Below are positions 63,784 through 64,000 of a stretch of DNA of 64,000 bases, in pieces (within the stretch, counting starts at the first letter, position 1; every line of letters begins with the position of its first letter). Made by a program: the position numbers and the translations under genes. Origin of the DNA: Rallus limicola (Eukaryota; Chordata; Aves; Gruiformes; Rallidae); NCBI GenBank assembly GCA_022605955.1, contig JAKCOZ010000020.1, forward strand, positions 1,601,001 to 1,665,000, written 5' to 3'. Under the pieces are notes generated by a model, which did not search any database, was not told the origin of the DNA, and saw only the letters and a program-made list of their open reading frames with translations.

Positions 63784-64000
63784 CAAGGACCCAATTTCTC
63801 CCCTCGCCCTTGGCTCTGACGCAGTGAAAAACAAGCAGCGACGCGGTCCAAACCCCACCGAGACATCTCCCCCCCCCTCCAAGCACAACGAAACACGGTG
63901 CTCACAGGGTCACCAACCGGGAGCAGCATGGGGAAAGCCACCCCGGTGCCCATCCCCCCCCTCTACCCCCTCCCCGCCGCCTGCGGGGCGGCGGGGAGGG

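Larger units (their letters stand above)
62760..64000. promoter_or_regulatory. CpG-rich promoter-like region at the right end (likely main KIAA1671 promoter)
   Basis: CG content and CpG density rise sharply after 62.76 kb and stay high to the edge, as in a vertebrate CpG island. On the minus strand a strong donor, gtaagtga, sits at 63119, making a non-coding first exon ending at 63120 plausible. A second donor-like site, gtacgta, lies near 63370. The region includes G-rich tracts, a 22-base C run, a CA repeat and three TAATCC cores. Assignment to KIAA1671 rests on position and strand; the start site is not determined, and the island may continue past the window. Confidence 0.5.

Noticed and set aside
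63131..63886. 251-codon minus-strand ORF in the right-end GC-rich region
   Set aside because: It runs through the C homopolymer and CA repeat, giving Gly and Cys-Val runs, and has no family resemblance. GC-rich DNA lacks stops by chance.

Overview
The window is vertebrate nuclear DNA, almost certainly from a bird. It is intron-rich, its interspersed repeats are nearly all CR1-type LINE fragments with bird-type 3' ends (gaatcayagaatc followed by ggttggaaggga on one strand, ggactcgatggtctc on the other), and it has only short microsatellites. No bacterial, organellar or viral gene organisation is visible.

One locus dominates: the bird ortholog of KIAA1671, a large, mostly disordered and poorly characterised vertebrate protein related at its C-terminus to the tankyrase-binding protein TNKS1BP1. 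It lies on the minus strand, so its 5' end is to the right. Four consecutive coding exons join in perfect phase: 42082-40491, 39355-39262, 38521-35300 (one giant 3.2-kb exon) and 34673-34551. Together they encode about 1,677 residues starting MATRVEI. The C-terminal exons are not found and probably lie beyond the left edge. A probable non-coding 5' exon sits at 42843-42709. A CpG-rich, promoter-like region fills the right end (about 62.76-64 kb), with a candidate first-exon donor at 63120.

Two further minus-strand exons look like alternative first exons of the same gene. The one at 29670-29620 encodes MEYYYCPRLLKLLQYLW and lies behind a TATA box, with E-boxes and a MEF2-consensus site further upstream. 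The one at 10992-10708 encodes 95 residues starting MDYLGDKL, rich in Arg, Ser and Phe, and lies behind a CpG-rich stretch at about 11.6-12.25 kb. Both end in phase 0, as does the last coding exon of the long form at 34551. All three could therefore splice to one shared downstream exon, giving one long and two short proteins with a common C-terminus. This promoter architecture is the most interesting feature of the window.

The remainder is intronic: about ten CR1 fragments, simple repeats, a perfect 12-bp inverted repeat, and an 84-bp decayed copy of part of the giant exon lying in the gene's own downstream intron (33205-33288). I see no second protein-coding gene, no tRNA or rRNA gene and no CRISPR array.
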